The notes beneath the pieces are model-generated. The model did no database searches. It had not been told where the DNA came from and saw only the letters and a list, made by a program, of their open reading frames with translations. Of a DNA stretch of 64,000 nucleotides, positions 1 to 9,281 are shown one piece after another (within the stretch, counting starts at the first letter, position 1; each line of letters starts with the position of its first letter). Source of the DNA: Vibrio qingdaonensis (lineage in GTDB: Bacteria; Pseudomonadota; Gammaproteobacteria; Enterobacterales; Vibrionaceae); the NCBI RefSeq assembly GCF_026191675.1, contig NZ_JAKRRY010000002.1:248001-312000 (forward strand), given 5' to 3'. The translations under genes and the position numbers were made by a program.

Positions 1-1697
1 ACATTTGGCAGAATAGTTTCATCCCCTGTTTCAAAGTATAGAGATAGATTCAATTTGCTCACTTTAGCGTAGGTTTTATCACGGTGTGTGACGCGAATAT
101 TGTGTATATCGGCGTCTTTAGTGGGACCGTCGGCCGCCGACAGGATATCCAAAAAGTGCATTTCATTGGTGAATCGATAGCGGCCGGGCGCATTGACTTG
201 TCCGAAAACATAAATAGAGGCGTCGGAACTTTGTCTCACCCACTGCGATTTATTGTCAGAGGGATCTTGAGGAAGATCATGAATGCGAACAATGGTACCT
301 GCAGTGATATAAGGCAGACCGGATTGAGGTGCGCCGTTTTTAATAAACTTGTCAAGATTGAAAACTTTCATTTTTCGGCCGTTAGCGATCTCAATTTTGG
401 TTGTATCGGCCCTCAGAGTTGGCCCTCCTACGTGCGCCAATAAATCCATTAAATCCATTTCATCCGACCACTCAATACGCCCCGGGCGAACCACTTCACC
501 AATCACATTCACAGCACGGTCTGGTGCGATTTTTAGCCAGGATTTTTCGTTCATATCGGTTTTTTCGGGAACAAAAATTGCGTCGCCAGGACCAATGTCT
601 GGCGCTTTGTTCCCTTTGAGTCCTTCAGTGAATGCGGTCATATCAAATTTAATGACTTTGCCCGTTGATTTGATGACACGTATTTGACGCGACTCCGCGA
701 AGCGAGTTGGGCCGCCAGCGTTGGCGAGAATGTCCATAAACGTCGCGCCGCGTTTACCTTCATAGGCACCGGGGCTGGCCACTTCACCCATAACATAAAC
801 GGTATTGGCTCCGGACTTAATTTCTTCTTCTTGTTTGGGGACGAAAATAGTGGCGCCCGCGACGAGTGGAGGAAGCTGCGAGGTATCACCTGAATCTAAG
901 TAGCGTTTAAGATTGAATAATATCGGAACATTGTTACTGATCACACGAATCTGTTCCACGCCCGCATAGCGAGTGACGCCTCCTGCGCGCATAAGAATGT
1001 CAACGAGGTCGGTACCGGATTTGTAAGAAAATGAACCGGGCGCATTCACTTCCCCAAATACCTTGATGGCTTTTTTGGCGTCGGCACTGTCCCCAGCATC
1101 GGCAAGTTTAGAGGGATCAAATTCTTGTTCAATGTTACCGACCAGTGGTGAGGCAGGAACAAATAACGTGTCTAGAGATTGTAAGGTGGGTAGGTTGTTG
1201 TCATCCCCCGTGTCAAGAAAACGCTTGTAATCAAAATCCTGACGCTCAGCGCCCCGTTTTAAAATCATTTTGTTAAGCTGAGCGCCAGAGCGTAATCCAC
1301 CTGCCGCGTGCAATGCCATTTGGATATTAGAATTGTGGGGAAGCGTATATTCGCCCGGAGATGTCACATAGCCTTGAACGGACACCAGTATTTGTCGTTC
1401 AGCGATGTACACCTTTGCATTCGTAGTATCACGAAAGGCTTGGGATAATGCGGTCGTTACCGTGGTTGCAAGTTGTTCTTCATCGTAGCCAGCAACGAAA
1501 ATGGTCCCGACTTCCGGAAGTGAGATCCGGCCGCGTTTATCGACTTGAAATCCTCGATTAAGCGTCGACTCTCCGGGTAAGTCCACTTGAATTAGGTCAC
1601 CAACTTGAACTTGTTTTGTCTCAGCATTAAGTGACAATGACACGAGAAGAAGCAAGCTCGTTAGACAGTACAGAGCAGGAGCCAATATTGATTTCAT
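1..1697 (-). CDS. sypC: SypC-like SLBB polysaccharide export protein (partial)
   Basis: Outer-membrane polysaccharide export protein of the Wza/SLBB family, expected to form the exit channel for an exopolysaccharide. The gene runs off the left edge, so the C-terminus is missing. Reading the minus strand gives a signal peptide (MKSILAPALYCLTSLLLLVS), a Poly_export-type N-terminal domain, and then at least five SLBB-like repeats of the form V-x-G-x-V-x-x-P-G followed by an AGG or GGP turn. Of the tandem ATGs, the second (1697-1695) has the better spacing to a GGAGG ribosome site. The sypB stop and this start share a base (TGATG), so translation is probably coupled. The STAS / OmpA / SLBB gene order matches sypA-sypB-sypC of Vibrio. 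Family assignment is firm; the syp name is by synteny. Confidence 0.85.
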   Translation of the reverse strand, partial: MKSILAPALYCLTSLLLLVSLSLNAETKQVQVGDLIQVDLPGESTLNRGFQVDKRGRISLPEVGTIFVAGYDEEQLATTVTTALSQAFRDTTNAKVYIAERQILVSVQGYVTSPGEYTLPHNSNIQMALHAAGGLRSGAQLNKMILKRGAERQDFDYKRFLDTGDDNNLPTLQSLDTLFVPASPLVGNIEQEFDPSKLADAGDSADAKKAIKVFGEVNAPGSFSYKSGTDLVDILMRAGGVTRYAGVEQIRVISNNVPILFNLKRYLDSGDTSQLPPLVAGATIFVPKQEEEIKSGANTVYVMGEVASPGAYEGKRGATFMDILANAGGPTRFAESRQIRVIKSTGKVIKFDMTAFTEGLKGNKAPDIGPGDAIFVPEKTDMNEKSWLKIAPDRAVNVIGEVVRPGRIEWSDEMDLMDLLAHVGGPTLRADTTKIEIANGRKMKVFNLDKFIKNGAPQSGLPYITAGTIVRIHDLPQDPSDNKSQWVRQSSDASIYVFGQVNAPGRYRFTNEMHFLDILSAADGPTKDADIHNIRVTHRDKTYAKVSKLNLSLYFETGDETILPN

Positions 1698-2524
1698 CAT
1701 AATGCCTCCATCGCGGCGCTATTGGCCTCGTCGGCGAGAACTTCAATGCTAACTCGGCGGTTTGTTAAGCGAACGCCATCCGTATTACCTTCATACAGCG
1801 GTAACTCATCTCCTAGAGAATAGGTATCAATTCTTTTAGGGTTTAAACCGAAAATAGACAGGTAGCGCTTAACCTGCTGGGCTCGACCTAAAGCGAGTTT
1901 GTCATTGTGTTCACTGCTACCAGTAATATCAGCATGACCGGTTACGGAAAGGCGAATAGAGGTGTGACGTTTTAGGATATTCGCCGCTTCAGCAAGGTGT
2001 CCCATATATTTGGGGTTAATTTCGGTTGAATCGACGGCAAACTGATTATCGACATTAAGGAGGTCGTAAATCTGCTGAACGACTTGCATTAAGTTGTTGA
2101 AATCGTCGCCTTGCATTGGGGGCGCACAGCTCGCTTGTGAGCGGACGTAGTCGAGACGAAGCTCTAGGTCATTAAGTTTTTTGCGTTGAATTATGATGTC
2201 ATTGGCAGCGTCAATCCATAGGCCTCCTTCTAGCTCTCTTGCAATACGATTTTGCTTTTCTTGGGCTTGTAATACCGCTGCTGGAAAACACCAGCTCGCC
2301 CCCTCACGAATGAGCGAATCGAGCTGAAGTTTCGCGAGTTTCCAATCAAACCTTAGTCCGTGCTCTGGGCCTAGTGGTTCATCGGGCATGACGGGTGAAA
2401 AATCTGACCCCGCGTATTGTTCTGCAACGCCACCCGTTCCTTCTTCAGGGTAACTTGAACACGCCGCTAACAGAAAAATAGCGGCGGAAACAGTGGCAAC
2501 TTTTACGTGAGAAAATATATCCAT
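1697..2524 (-). CDS. sypB: SypB-like OmpA-family lipoprotein
   Basis: Predicted outer-membrane lipoprotein with a C-terminal OmpA peptidoglycan-binding domain. The N-terminus has a hydrophobic stretch ending in the lipobox LAAC (Cys about residue 22). Roughly residues 160-265 carry the OmpA_C signature: TGHAD, then N-x-x-L-x-x-x-RA, then NRRVSIEV near the end. The middle (about 60-150) is helical and charged. A strong AGGAG sits 7 bases before the ATG. It lies 57 bases after sypA and overlaps sypC, so it is part of one leftward operon. By analogy with syp loci it probably anchors or organises the export apparatus at the cell wall; its exact role is not shown by sequence. Confidence 0.85.
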   Translation of the reverse strand: MDIFSHVKVATVSAAIFLLAACSSYPEEGTGGVAEQYAGSDFSPVMPDEPLGPEHGLRFDWKLAKLQLDSLIREGASWCFPAAVLQAQEKQNRIARELEGGLWIDAANDIIIQRKKLNDLELRLDYVRSQASCAPPMQGDDFNNLMQVVQQIYDLLNVDNQFAVDSTEINPKYMGHLAEAANILKRHTSIRLSVTGHADITGSSEHNDKLALGRAQQVKRYLSIFGLNPKRIDTYSLGDELPLYEGNTDGVRLTNRRVSIEVLADEANSAAMEAL

Positions 2525-2581
2525 ATATTACTCCTAGCTCAACGTGATGAAGCCAAACGCTGTTGTTATTAGTATTCGTTA

Positions 2582-2914
2582 TTACAAGTACTCGTTGTTG
2601 ACATGCGTGTTGACTGGGATAGCTTGCCCAATTCGTAATAACTTCATGATTTGCAATGGTTGACCCGTGACGTTTTCAATTCTCATTATGCGTTCACGTT
2701 CAATCAGACGCTTATACAAATAAACAATAGCACCGATGCCTGAAGAATCCATAAAGTGGACCTTCTTTAGGTCGACTTCGACTTCATGGTGCCAATCATT
2801 GTGAATAATATTATCAATTTCAGTCTGAGCTTCGCGGCTACCTCTCGCATCAAAGTCACCGAAAAGCTGCACGCGTAGTGTATGATTATTGGTTTCTGCT
2901 TTAACTAGTTCCAT
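2582..2914 (-). CDS. sypA: SypA-like STAS-domain protein
   Basis: Single STAS domain of 110 residues, the anti-sigma-factor-antagonist fold. It contains the hallmark strand-turn D-S-S-G-I-G (Ser57/Ser58), where such proteins are phosphorylated by serine kinases. In Vibrio fischeri SypA is controlled by SypE through a serine at about this position (established knowledge). The open frame extends upstream to a TTG at 2968, but that TTG lies inside the sigma-54 promoter and has no ribosome site. The ATG at 2914 has GAGG 8 bases upstream and is the better start. It is the first gene of the leftward operon with sypB and sypC. Neither sypE nor sypG is in the window. Confidence 0.85.
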   Translation of the reverse strand: MELVKAETNNHTLRVQLFGDFDARGSREAQTEIDNIIHNDWHHEVEVDLKKVHFMDSSGIGAIVYLYKRLIERERIMRIENVTGQPLQIMKLLRIGQAIPVNTHVNNEYL

Positions 2915-2950
2915 GTCTATTGCCTCGAAAATTTGGGGACAATATTGAAA

Positions 2951-2968
2951 TAGCATCAACTGTGCCAA
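2951..2968 (-). promoter_or_regulatory. sigma-54 (RpoN) promoter of sypA
   Basis: The minus strand reads TTGGCACAGTTGATGCTA, matching the sigma-54 consensus TGGCAC-N5-TTGC with the invariant GG (-24) and GC (-12) at correct spacing. Transcription should start near 2941, leaving a leader of about 27 bases before the sypA ATG. Known syp promoters are RpoN-dependent and activated by the enhancer-binding protein SypG, so the site fits the gene call. No convincing enhancer-binding site could be picked out upstream by eye. Confidence 0.85.
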
Positions 2969-3040
2969 TTTATTAAAAGCTTTATTATCAGGTTGTTAGT
3001 GAGGGCTAGGGGATTGGAAGGATTGGTTTCTCAAAATAAA

Positions 3041-3074
3041 AAAAAGCGTCTCTCAATATGAGAGGCGCTTTTTA
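3041..3074. terminator. Bidirectional terminator after ygiQ
   Basis: A-tract, then an inverted repeat GCGTCTCTC / GAGAGGCGC around the loop AATAT, then a T-tract. It ends the leftward ygiQ transcript and insulates the sypA promoter from it. Confidence 0.85.
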
Positions 3075-3107
3075 ATACAAGGGATGAACGGACAGTCGGC
3101 TGGGTTT

Positions 3108-5414
3108 CTATCGCGTTCGTGGCTTACGATTTTTGTTGGGCTTGCCTGCGGAGTGCGGTGCATTATTGGTGCGACTACCGTTATTACGACCCCCGCTGTT
3201 GCGATTATCGTTGCTTTGACTATCGTTACTGCGGCTGTCATGATTTCTTCCGCCTGATGCCTTTGGCCCTTTGCTATTTCTTGGTTTATCAGTACGGATA
3301 TCCGGTTGCCCTTTGGTGTGCTTAGTGGCAAACCGGTTTGCACCATGACGTCCTGACTTTCGTCTTTGTGCTGGTGTCTGTGAGTCCACATCTTCAGCAG
3401 GGACCAAGCAGCTCGCTTTATCACCAATAAGATAGGCTTTTCCCATGCTGGTTAAGGCTTCTCTGATCATTGGCCAGTTTGCTGGATCGTGGTAGCGCAA
3501 TAGCGCTTTATGCAGGCGACGTTGACGCTCCCCTTTTGCAACAGGGATGTCTTCGCGCTTTTTGTATTTTACTCGTTTCAACGGGTTGGTTTCTGAGTAA
3601 TACATTGATGTCGCGTTACACATTGGAGAAGGGTAGAAGTTTTGTACTTGGTCGCACTCGAACTCATTGCGCTTTAACCAAAGTGCAAGGTTCAACATGT
3701 CCTCATCCTCTGCTCCAGGGTGAGCTGAAATAAAGTAAGGGATCAGATATTGTTTCTTACCTGCCTCTTTACTGTATTTCTCGAACATCTCTTTAAAGCG
3801 GTCATAGGTGCCCATACCCGGTTTCATCATAAGGTCCAGCGGGGCTTTTTCGGTATGTTCAGGCGCAATTTTTAAGTAGCCACCGACGTGGTGCGTGACT
3901 AACTCACGAACATATTCAGGTGACTCAATCGCCAAGTCGTATCGAACGCCTGAGGCAATCATGACCTTTTTAATGCCGTCCACTTTCCTTGCTGACCGAT
4001 AAAGGTCGATGGTGTGCTTGTGGTCGGTATTGAGTTTGTTACAGATACCAGGGAACACACATGATGGGCGACGGCAGTTCGCTTCAGCTTTTGGATCGGA
4101 ACAGCCCAAGCGATACATGTTGGCTGTTGGCCCGCCTAAGTCTGAGATAGTGCCGGTAAATCCAGGTACTTTATCTCTGATCTCTTCTAGCTCACCGATA
4201 ATTGATTCTTTCGAACGGTTTTGAATAATTCGTCCTTCATGCTCGGTAATTGAGCAGAACGAGCAACCGCCAAAGCAACCACGCATGATATTCACAGATG
4301 TTTTGATCATGTCATACGCTGGAATTTTTGCTTTACCATACATCGGATGTGGAACGCGTGCGTAAGGTAAGCCAAACACATAATCCATTTCATCCGTTGC
4401 GAGAGGAATAGGCGCTTGGTTAACCCATAATTCACGATTACCGTGGCGCTGGATTAGAGCCCGACCGGAGTAAGGATTGGTTTCTAGGTGCATTACACGG
4501 CTGGCATGCGCGTATAGAATACGGTCATTGTTCAGCTTTTCAAATGGAGGCAGCCGAACTGCAGTGGTCTTAGAGTCGTGGCGTGAGGGTCTAATGGCGA
4601 TCGGTTTCGCTTCGACTGTGATATCGGGTTCTTTTTTATTGGTGTCGCAATTGCTTTCTACCGCGTAAGGGTTTTGTGGTACGAACGCCTTGCCTGGTTT
4701 CTCAATTCTAGAGGAATCAATGATGGTATAACCTTCGGGTTCTGCTGGAAGGTTAATCGCGGTACCACGAATGTTGGTTAATGTTGAGATGTCTTCGCCG
4801 TCAGCCAGACGATGAGCGACTTCGACCAAGGCACGCTCAGCATTACCGAAAAGCAGTATGTCTGCTTTTGCATCAAACAAAACTGAACGACGGACTTTGT
4901 CAGACCAATAGTCATAATGGGCAATGCGACGCAGGCTCGCTTCTATGCCACCGAGTACAATTGGGCATTCTTTGTAGGCTTCACGGCAGCGTTGAGAATA
5001 GACCAGTGTTGCACGGTCTGGGCGCTTGCCACCCTCGTTATTTGGTGTGTACGCATCGTCGTGGCGCAGTTTCTTGTCCGCCGTATAACGGTTGATCATG
5101 GAGTCCATGTTACCGGCAGTAATACCAAAAAATAGATTAGGTTGACCGAGTGTCATAAAGGCGTCTTTGTTCTGCCACTCTGGCTGAGCAATAATGCCAA
5201 CTCGAAATCCTTGCGCTTCTAACAAACGACCGATGATAGCCATACCAAAGCTAGGATGATCGACATAAGCGTCGCCAGTTACAATAATAATGTCACAGCT
5301 GTCCCAACCAAGTGCGTCCATTTCTTTTCTGCTTGTTGGCAGAAAGGGAGCGACACCGAAGCATTCTGCCCAGTATTTTTTGGTTTCATGGATTGGGGTT
5401 ATGTCGTTGTACAT
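3108..5414 (-). CDS. ygiQ: YgiQ family radical SAM protein
   Basis: Large radical-SAM protein of the YgiQ/UPF0313 family, function not established. The radical SAM cluster motif C-F-G-G-C-S-F-C lies near residue 380 (CX3CX2C). The N-terminal third is the YgiQ-specific domain and a DUF3362-type domain follows the radical SAM core. The frame is open for 10 more codons upstream, but the ATG at 5414 has GAGG at 8 bases and gives the family's usual N-terminus (MYNDITPI). The last 70 or so residues are a low-complexity tail rich in Asn, Arg, Ser and Gly, likely disordered. It is monocistronic, with a strong terminator just downstream. Confidence 0.9.
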   Translation of the reverse strand: MYNDITPIHETKKYWAECFGVAPFLPTSRKEMDALGWDSCDIIIVTGDAYVDHPSFGMAIIGRLLEAQGFRVGIIAQPEWQNKDAFMTLGQPNLFFGITAGNMDSMINRYTADKKLRHDDAYTPNNEGGKRPDRATLVYSQRCREAYKECPIVLGGIEASLRRIAHYDYWSDKVRRSVLFDAKADILLFGNAERALVEVAHRLADGEDISTLTNIRGTAINLPAEPEGYTIIDSSRIEKPGKAFVPQNPYAVESNCDTNKKEPDITVEAKPIAIRPSRHDSKTTAVRLPPFEKLNNDRILYAHASRVMHLETNPYSGRALIQRHGNRELWVNQAPIPLATDEMDYVFGLPYARVPHPMYGKAKIPAYDMIKTSVNIMRGCFGGCSFCSITEHEGRIIQNRSKESIIGELEEIRDKVPGFTGTISDLGGPTANMYRLGCSDPKAEANCRRPSCVFPGICNKLNTDHKHTIDLYRSARKVDGIKKVMIASGVRYDLAIESPEYVRELVTHHVGGYLKIAPEHTEKAPLDLMMKPGMGTYDRFKEMFEKYSKEAGKKQYLIPYFISAHPGAEDEDMLNLALWLKRNEFECDQVQNFYPSPMCNATSMYYSETNPLKRVKYKKREDIPVAKGERQRRLHKALLRYHDPANWPMIREALTSMGKAYLIGDKASCLVPAEDVDSQTPAQRRKSGRHGANRFATKHTKGQPDIRTDKPRNSKGPKASGGRNHDSRSNDSQSNDNRNSGGRNNGSRTNNAPHSAGKPNKNRKPRTR

Positions 5415-5592
5415 GAGTTGACCTCTAACTTTGGAGGCGCGCATTATATACTTCTAATCGGGAGACTTCAAAATTAAAGCTTTGTCAATAAAGACCGTAG
5501 GGTTATATGAACAGGGCGTTGAGCAAGAATAGTAAAGTGACTCAAGCTGATATATCATCAGCGCACTTTTAAGTCTGTGAACAATTGAAATT

Positions 5593-6276
5593 ATGGTTTC
5601 TTCAATTCTAACGCTGTTAGCGCCGTCCATTACGGTAACCTTGCTGATTCTTACGCTCATTTTAGCCAAAGGTGATATTTGCCCTGGTCAACGTGGTCGA
5701 ATTCATAAGCTATTGCCGGCCATAGGTTTACTGTGGTTGGCCATTGCTTCAATCAAAATTGAAGCATTTCTTGTCGTTTTCGCGATTTTCTATTTTTACT
5801 CCAAGGTAAAAACAGGGAAAACCAGAGATAAAGGACCGTTCTGGGTTATCCATTTAGCGAATGGTTTTGGATTGGCTTTTTCGGGGATTCTTATTTCGTC
5901 ACAAGCCACTTTAGGGCAAGGTGCTGCGCTATTAAGCTCAGGGCTGTTGCTTGGTAGTGCCTTTGCTCACCTGCTGTTAATTATTGCCCGATCGCGTTTA
6001 CAAGCATTCCATCGGATTCTACCGATGTTTGGTGTGATTTTGACGATGGTGTTTGTACTGATATTTTTAATCAACGCTTATCACTGGCCTGAAGACATTG
6101 CTCAGCGTTATTTAGTCGAATTGCTGATGTCATTTCTGATGCTACTGATTGGTATCGTGTTTTGGATTTGGCATCTTGTTCGTCATACCGCTCCGGAAAA
6201 ACGCCAACTTAGTATTGCTTTTTTCTGTTTGCTTTCCGCCTGTGTGGGTTTATTTAACCTGTATGCGTTTATGTAG
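5593..6276 (+). CDS. Multi-pass membrane protein of unknown function
   Basis: A 227-residue integral membrane protein with about seven hydrophobic segments: roughly residues 5-25, 43-66, 83-103, 108-130, 142-162, 176-198 and 206-226. Short charged loops such as KVKTGKTRDK separate them. I do not recognise a named family; it looks like a conserved Vibrionaceae protein. It is transcribed away from ygiQ and followed by a hairpin terminator, so it is probably monocistronic. Confidence 0.75.
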   Translation: MVSSILTLLAPSITVTLLILTLILAKGDICPGQRGRIHKLLPAIGLLWLAIASIKIEAFLVVFAIFYFYSKVKTGKTRDKGPFWVIHLANGFGLAFSGILISSQATLGQGAALLSSGLLLGSAFAHLLLIIARSRLQAFHRILPMFGVILTMVFVLIFLINAYHWPEDIAQRYLVELLMSFLMLLIGIVFWIWHLVRHTAPEKRQLSIAFFCLLSACVGLFNLYAFM

Positions 6277-6330
6277 TTTTCTTTGAGTGAATGTTGTCAC
6301 GGCCTGTGACACTTAACTGTCTATTTCGTT

Positions 6331-6365
6331 AAAAAAGGCTAGTCTTAAAATGACTGGCCTTTTTT
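6331..6365 (+). terminator. Rho-independent terminator
   Basis: A-run, inverted repeat GGCTAGTC / GACTGGCC (one G-T pair) around TTAAAAT, then TTTTT. It sits after the membrane protein gene and just before the DUF4250 gene. A separate inverted repeat TGTCAC-N5-GTGACA lies upstream at 6295-6311. Confidence 0.7.
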
Positions 6366-6378
6366 AGGGAGTATGACT

Positions 6379-6579
6379 ATGGATTTGAGTAATGTAAGTG
6401 GCTTTGACAGTATTATTTTATTGGGTATCGTCAATGAGAAACTGCGCTTAGAGTGCGAGTCCTTTGAAGAACTGGTATGCATGTATGAGATGGATGTAGA
6501 AGGCGTGGTGGGCAAGCTTGATATGTTAGGTTATCAATATGATCCGCTCACTAATCAATTTAAGGCCTATCAGAGATAA
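6379..6579 (+). CDS. DUF4250 domain-containing small protein
   Basis: Acidic 66-residue protein resembling the DUF4250 family, small proteins of unknown function in gammaproteobacteria and firmicutes. The pattern is an N-terminal NVSGFDSIILLGIVNEKLR segment, then a helical region ending in GYQYDPLTNQFK. Of two in-frame ATGs (6373 and 6379), the second has AGGGAG at 7 bases and is preferred. It is a single gene flanked by hairpins. Confidence 0.75.
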   Translation: MDLSNVSGFDSIILLGIVNEKLRLECESFEELVCMYEMDVEGVVGKLDMLGYQYDPLTNQFKAYQR

Positions 6580-6596
6580 TCAGTGACAAAATTGAA

Positions 6597-6621
6597 AACA
6601 GCACGCTGCGAACGTGCTGTT
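6597..6621 (+). terminator. Hairpin after DUF4250 gene
   Basis: Perfect 9-bp inverted repeat AACAGCACG / CGTGCTGTT around CTGCGAA. The following T-tract is weak, so termination is likely but not certain. Confidence 0.5.
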
Positions 6622-6687
6622 GTCCTTAGTCGTGCCTGATTGTCGAGTGCGTATGTCATCGGATAAATTATAAGTGGTTTGAGGTGA

Positions 6688-7176
6688 CTAGCCGCAACAC
6701 TTTTTATATTTTTTATTGCTACCACATGGACAAGGATCATTTCTTGCTATTTTGGTTGACGCAACAGTAAGCGGGCGAGGGGCGATGGTGTCATCTAGCT
6801 CACCATCAACGTAATACCACTGGTTGTTTTCAAACAGGAATCGAGAGCATTCTGAAAGGCAATGTTCAAAACCATCTTGCTCAAGAAATGCTTTAAATGT
6901 GACATACCCTTCATTTGGACACGTGCCCGCTTCGGTACTTACCACTTCAAGTCTGGTCCAACTCTCATTGATAGATTCCGCAATGGATGCTCGTTCATTT
7001 TCGGCGTGACAGCTAGGATGATAGGTTGCGACAACAAAATCGACATTTTTTGTCATATGAGCACAAAAGCGCGCGCGCATTAATTGCTCTGGTGTGTTGG
7101 CTAAAAGAGGGTTGAGATGAACGGGTTGGCAACAAGCAGAAAAATCTACTTGGCTACCACAAAAGCAAAGTGACAT
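6688..7176 (-). CDS. ychJ: YchJ family SEC-C motif protein
   Basis: A 162-residue YchJ-type protein with zinc-binding SEC-C-like motifs at both ends: [13 protein letters not shown] at residues 4-16 and [14 protein letters not shown] at the C-terminus. The centre is the NTF2-like YchJ domain. Its function is unknown; SEC-C motifs bind zinc and, in SecA, contact SecB and ribosomes. It is the last gene of a leftward run with ppiB, lpxH and the EAL-HDOD gene, only 12 bases after the latter. Confidence 0.9.
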   Translation of the reverse strand: MSLCFCGSQVDFSACCQPVHLNPLLANTPEQLMRARFCAHMTKNVDFVVATYHPSCHAENERASIAESINESWTRLEVVSTEAGTCPNEGYVTFKAFLEQDGFEHCLSECSRFLFENNQWYYVDGELDDTIAPRPLTVASTKIARNDPCPCGSNKKYKKCCG

Positions 7177-7188
7177 ATTGAGTCCAGA

Positions 7189-8433
7189 TTAAGCGAGAGC
7201 GTGATATTCAGATTCGATCGTAAGTAGATCTTCGGTCCATTTTATCGCATCGTCGTAGTGTTTTGCTAGTCTATCATCATTCAGTCGTAACTTGTCGCGA
7301 ATCGCGATGACAGAGCACCAGTCAGCACTTTCGTACGCTTTAACTAAGCAAAGGATATCGCCCAGCTTACCTTGCTTTATCACCAATGCAGATTTAACCA
7401 GGTTATTGATTGGCATTTTATGAACCAGCTCTTCTAAAGGTTGGTCAAATAGCGAATCTAGCAAAGAAAACATACCGGTTAGGAAGCCAAGTCCATCTTC
7501 AATATTGCTATCTAAATCTTGTAAGATGAGTTCACAGAAACGCGCGCGCTGAATCGATAGGCTATAAAGCGAATCGGGCTTGTCGTCTTGCGTTGAAGTA
7601 ATCGCGACTAAGGAAATAAACTTGCGTAAGCGATCATCGCCCAAGTAAACCAGCGCTTGTTTAAATGATTTAATTTCTGCTCGGATCAAGTAGGACGAAT
7701 TTACGAATGTGAGTAGTTTGTATGACAGTGTTACATCAACAGAGAACAACCGCTCGAGCTCATCATAATTAATATCAGGGTTAGAAATTTCTTTACACAG
7801 TTGAACGACAGTTAAAAACGACGGCTTTATCTGTTTACGTCTAATAAGTTGTGGCTTGCTAAAGAAATAGCCTTGGAATTGGGTGAAGCCGATCGACTTG
7901 GCCTGTTCGAACTCCTCATAGGTCTCTACTTTTTCAGCTAGGAAAGTGATGTCATGTGGTCGCAATTTTTCAATCAGTGCTTTCGCCTTATCCAATGGAA
8001 ATTGGCGAATATCTATTTTAATGATTGAGGTGTAAGGTAAGAAAGGCAGCCACTCTTTTTTAGGTATGAAATCATCCAATGCAATGGTGTAACCCGCATT
8101 GGCCATTTTTTTGATTGCGAATAATAATTCTTGTGTCGGCTCACAGCTTTCAAGAATCTCAACCACCAAATTGTCTTTTGGAAACAGGGTTGGGACCAGA
8201 TTAACGAGGCTTTGATAAGGGAAGTTTACAAAGCCAAGTTTATCGCCAATCGTACTGTAATGCGTTGCCAGAAAATGTTCCGAAAGTAGTCGGTTAGTGG
8301 CGATATCGGGATCGATATCAGGAAACGTATTATTGGGGCCATCCCTAAAAAGCAACTCATAACCAACGGTTTTTTGTTGGATATCTAAAATAGGTTGTCT
8401 GGCAATGTACGAGTATTTCAAATTTGGCATCAT
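7189..8433 (-). CDS. EAL-HDOD signalling protein (degenerate EAL)
   Basis: Two-domain protein of 414 residues: EAL-type domain at about 5-200 and HDOD domain at about 205-400. The catalytic EAL signature is degenerate. E-L-L replaces E-A-L, and DDFI replaces DDFG with the loop residues after it lost, although VVEILE, KID and a KVET version of the E-x-V-E-T motif remain. Cyclic-di-GMP hydrolysis is therefore doubtful; such YuxH-like proteins often act through binding. Vibrio homologues influence motility and biofilm. It follows lpxH by 48 bases. The second Met (8430) may be the true start; no strong ribosome site separates the two. Confidence 0.85.
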   Translation of the reverse strand: MMPNLKYSYIARQPILDIQQKTVGYELLFRDGPNNTFPDIDPDIATNRLLSEHFLATHYSTIGDKLGFVNFPYQSLVNLVPTLFPKDNLVVEILESCEPTQELLFAIKKMANAGYTIALDDFIPKKEWLPFLPYTSIIKIDIRQFPLDKAKALIEKLRPHDITFLAEKVETYEEFEQAKSIGFTQFQGYFFSKPQLIRRKQIKPSFLTVVQLCKEISNPDINYDELERLFSVDVTLSYKLLTFVNSSYLIRAEIKSFKQALVYLGDDRLRKFISLVAITSTQDDKPDSLYSLSIQRARFCELILQDLDSNIEDGLGFLTGMFSLLDSLFDQPLEELVHKMPINNLVKSALVIKQGKLGDILCLVKAYESADWCSVIAIRDKLRLNDDRLAKHYDDAIKWTEDLLTIESEYHALA

Positions 8434-8481
8434 GATCTCATAAACGTATCAACTATCTTAACGTTTAATAGGTAACGTTGA

Positions 8482-9246
8482 CTATCGATCTGTCGGATTT
8501 TCTGTGGAATGGCTCATGCTTTCAACAAAATCTCGTACTTGTAGTTGTTGTTTTTCAGGCGTACAGACCAATACGGAGCCTTGTGTGTACCAATCTCCTA
8601 AGACGATGCGCGTATATTCTTCGCTTCCAAGCTTGAACGAGTGAATATTAGGACGGTGCGTATGGCCATGAATCATCATATGTACGCCTTCTGCTTTCAT
8701 TACGGTTTCCACCGCACTTTGTGCGACATCCATAATGTCGAGCGATTTTTCAACTTTCTCTACTCGGATATCGCCTTGTATCTTATTAACAATATGCTGT
8801 CTTGTAAAGAAAGGGAGGCGATTAAAAATCCACTGCAACCAAGGTTGATTGACCTTGGCACGGTAAGCTAAGTATTTTGTGTCGTCAGTACAGAGCGTAT
8901 CGCCATGTAATACCACAACTTTCTTCCCATACAGATCAATAACGGTTTGCTCATGTAATAGCGTGACGCCTGTATCACGACAAAAACGCTTGCCGAGTAA
9001 AAAATCACGATTGCCTTGCAGAAAAAAGCACGGTACGCCTGAGTTGGTCAATTGCTTAAACTCATGGCGAATAGATTGAGCAAAATCAGAGGGGTCATCA
9101 TCGCCGATCCAGAACTCAAATAAATCACCGAGCACATACAAGGCATCAGCGTGTACCGCTTCATGACGCATAAACTTGATGAAGCATTCTGTTGTGTCGG
9201 GAAGAGAAGGCGAGAGGTGTAAGTCGGATATAAATAGTGTTGTCAT
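8482..9246 (-). CDS. lpxH: UDP-2,3-diacylglucosamine diphosphatase LpxH
   Basis: Lipid A pathway enzyme that hydrolyses UDP-2,3-diacylglucosamine to lipid X and UMP at the inner membrane. Metallophosphoesterase motifs are in order: D-L-H-L near the N-terminus, [19 protein letters not shown] and GHTH. The frame continues upstream to a GTG at 9279, but homologues begin [10 protein letters not shown], so the ATG at 9246 is chosen. That ATG has no Shine-Dalgarno sequence, and the gene follows ppiB closely, so coupled translation is likely. The product is 254 residues, slightly longer than the E. coli enzyme. Confidence 0.93.
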   Translation of the reverse strand: MTTLFISDLHLSPSLPDTTECFIKFMRHEAVHADALYVLGDLFEFWIGDDDPSDFAQSIRHEFKQLTNSGVPCFFLQGNRDFLLGKRFCRDTGVTLLHEQTVIDLYGKKVVVLHGDTLCTDDTKYLAYRAKVNQPWLQWIFNRLPFFTRQHIVNKIQGDIRVEKVEKSLDIMDVAQSAVETVMKAEGVHMMIHGHTHRPNIHSFKLGSEEYTRIVLGDWYTQGSVLVCTPEKQQLQVRDFVESMSHSTENPTDR

Positions 9247-9281
9247 AATTAAAAAGGGGAGAGCCACGCTCTCCCTCACCG

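Noticed and set aside
84..893. Several open frames on the plus strand across the left edge
   Set aside because: They are antisense shadows of the sypC-like gene, whose minus-strand frame has a signal peptide and SLBB repeats.
2915..2968. N-terminal extension of sypA from a TTG start
   Set aside because: No ribosome site, and the bases form a sigma-54 promoter.
3028..3040. TTCTCAAAATAAA as a SypG-type enhancer site
   Set aside because: Only the first half resembles the reported consensus; too weak to call.
3053..3427. Open frame overlapping the 3' end of ygiQ
   Set aside because: Out-of-frame reading of the low-complexity YgiQ tail.
6295..6311. TGTCAC-N5-GTGACA as a CRP site
   Set aside because: Half-sites are in the opposite polarity to TGTGA-N6-TCACA.
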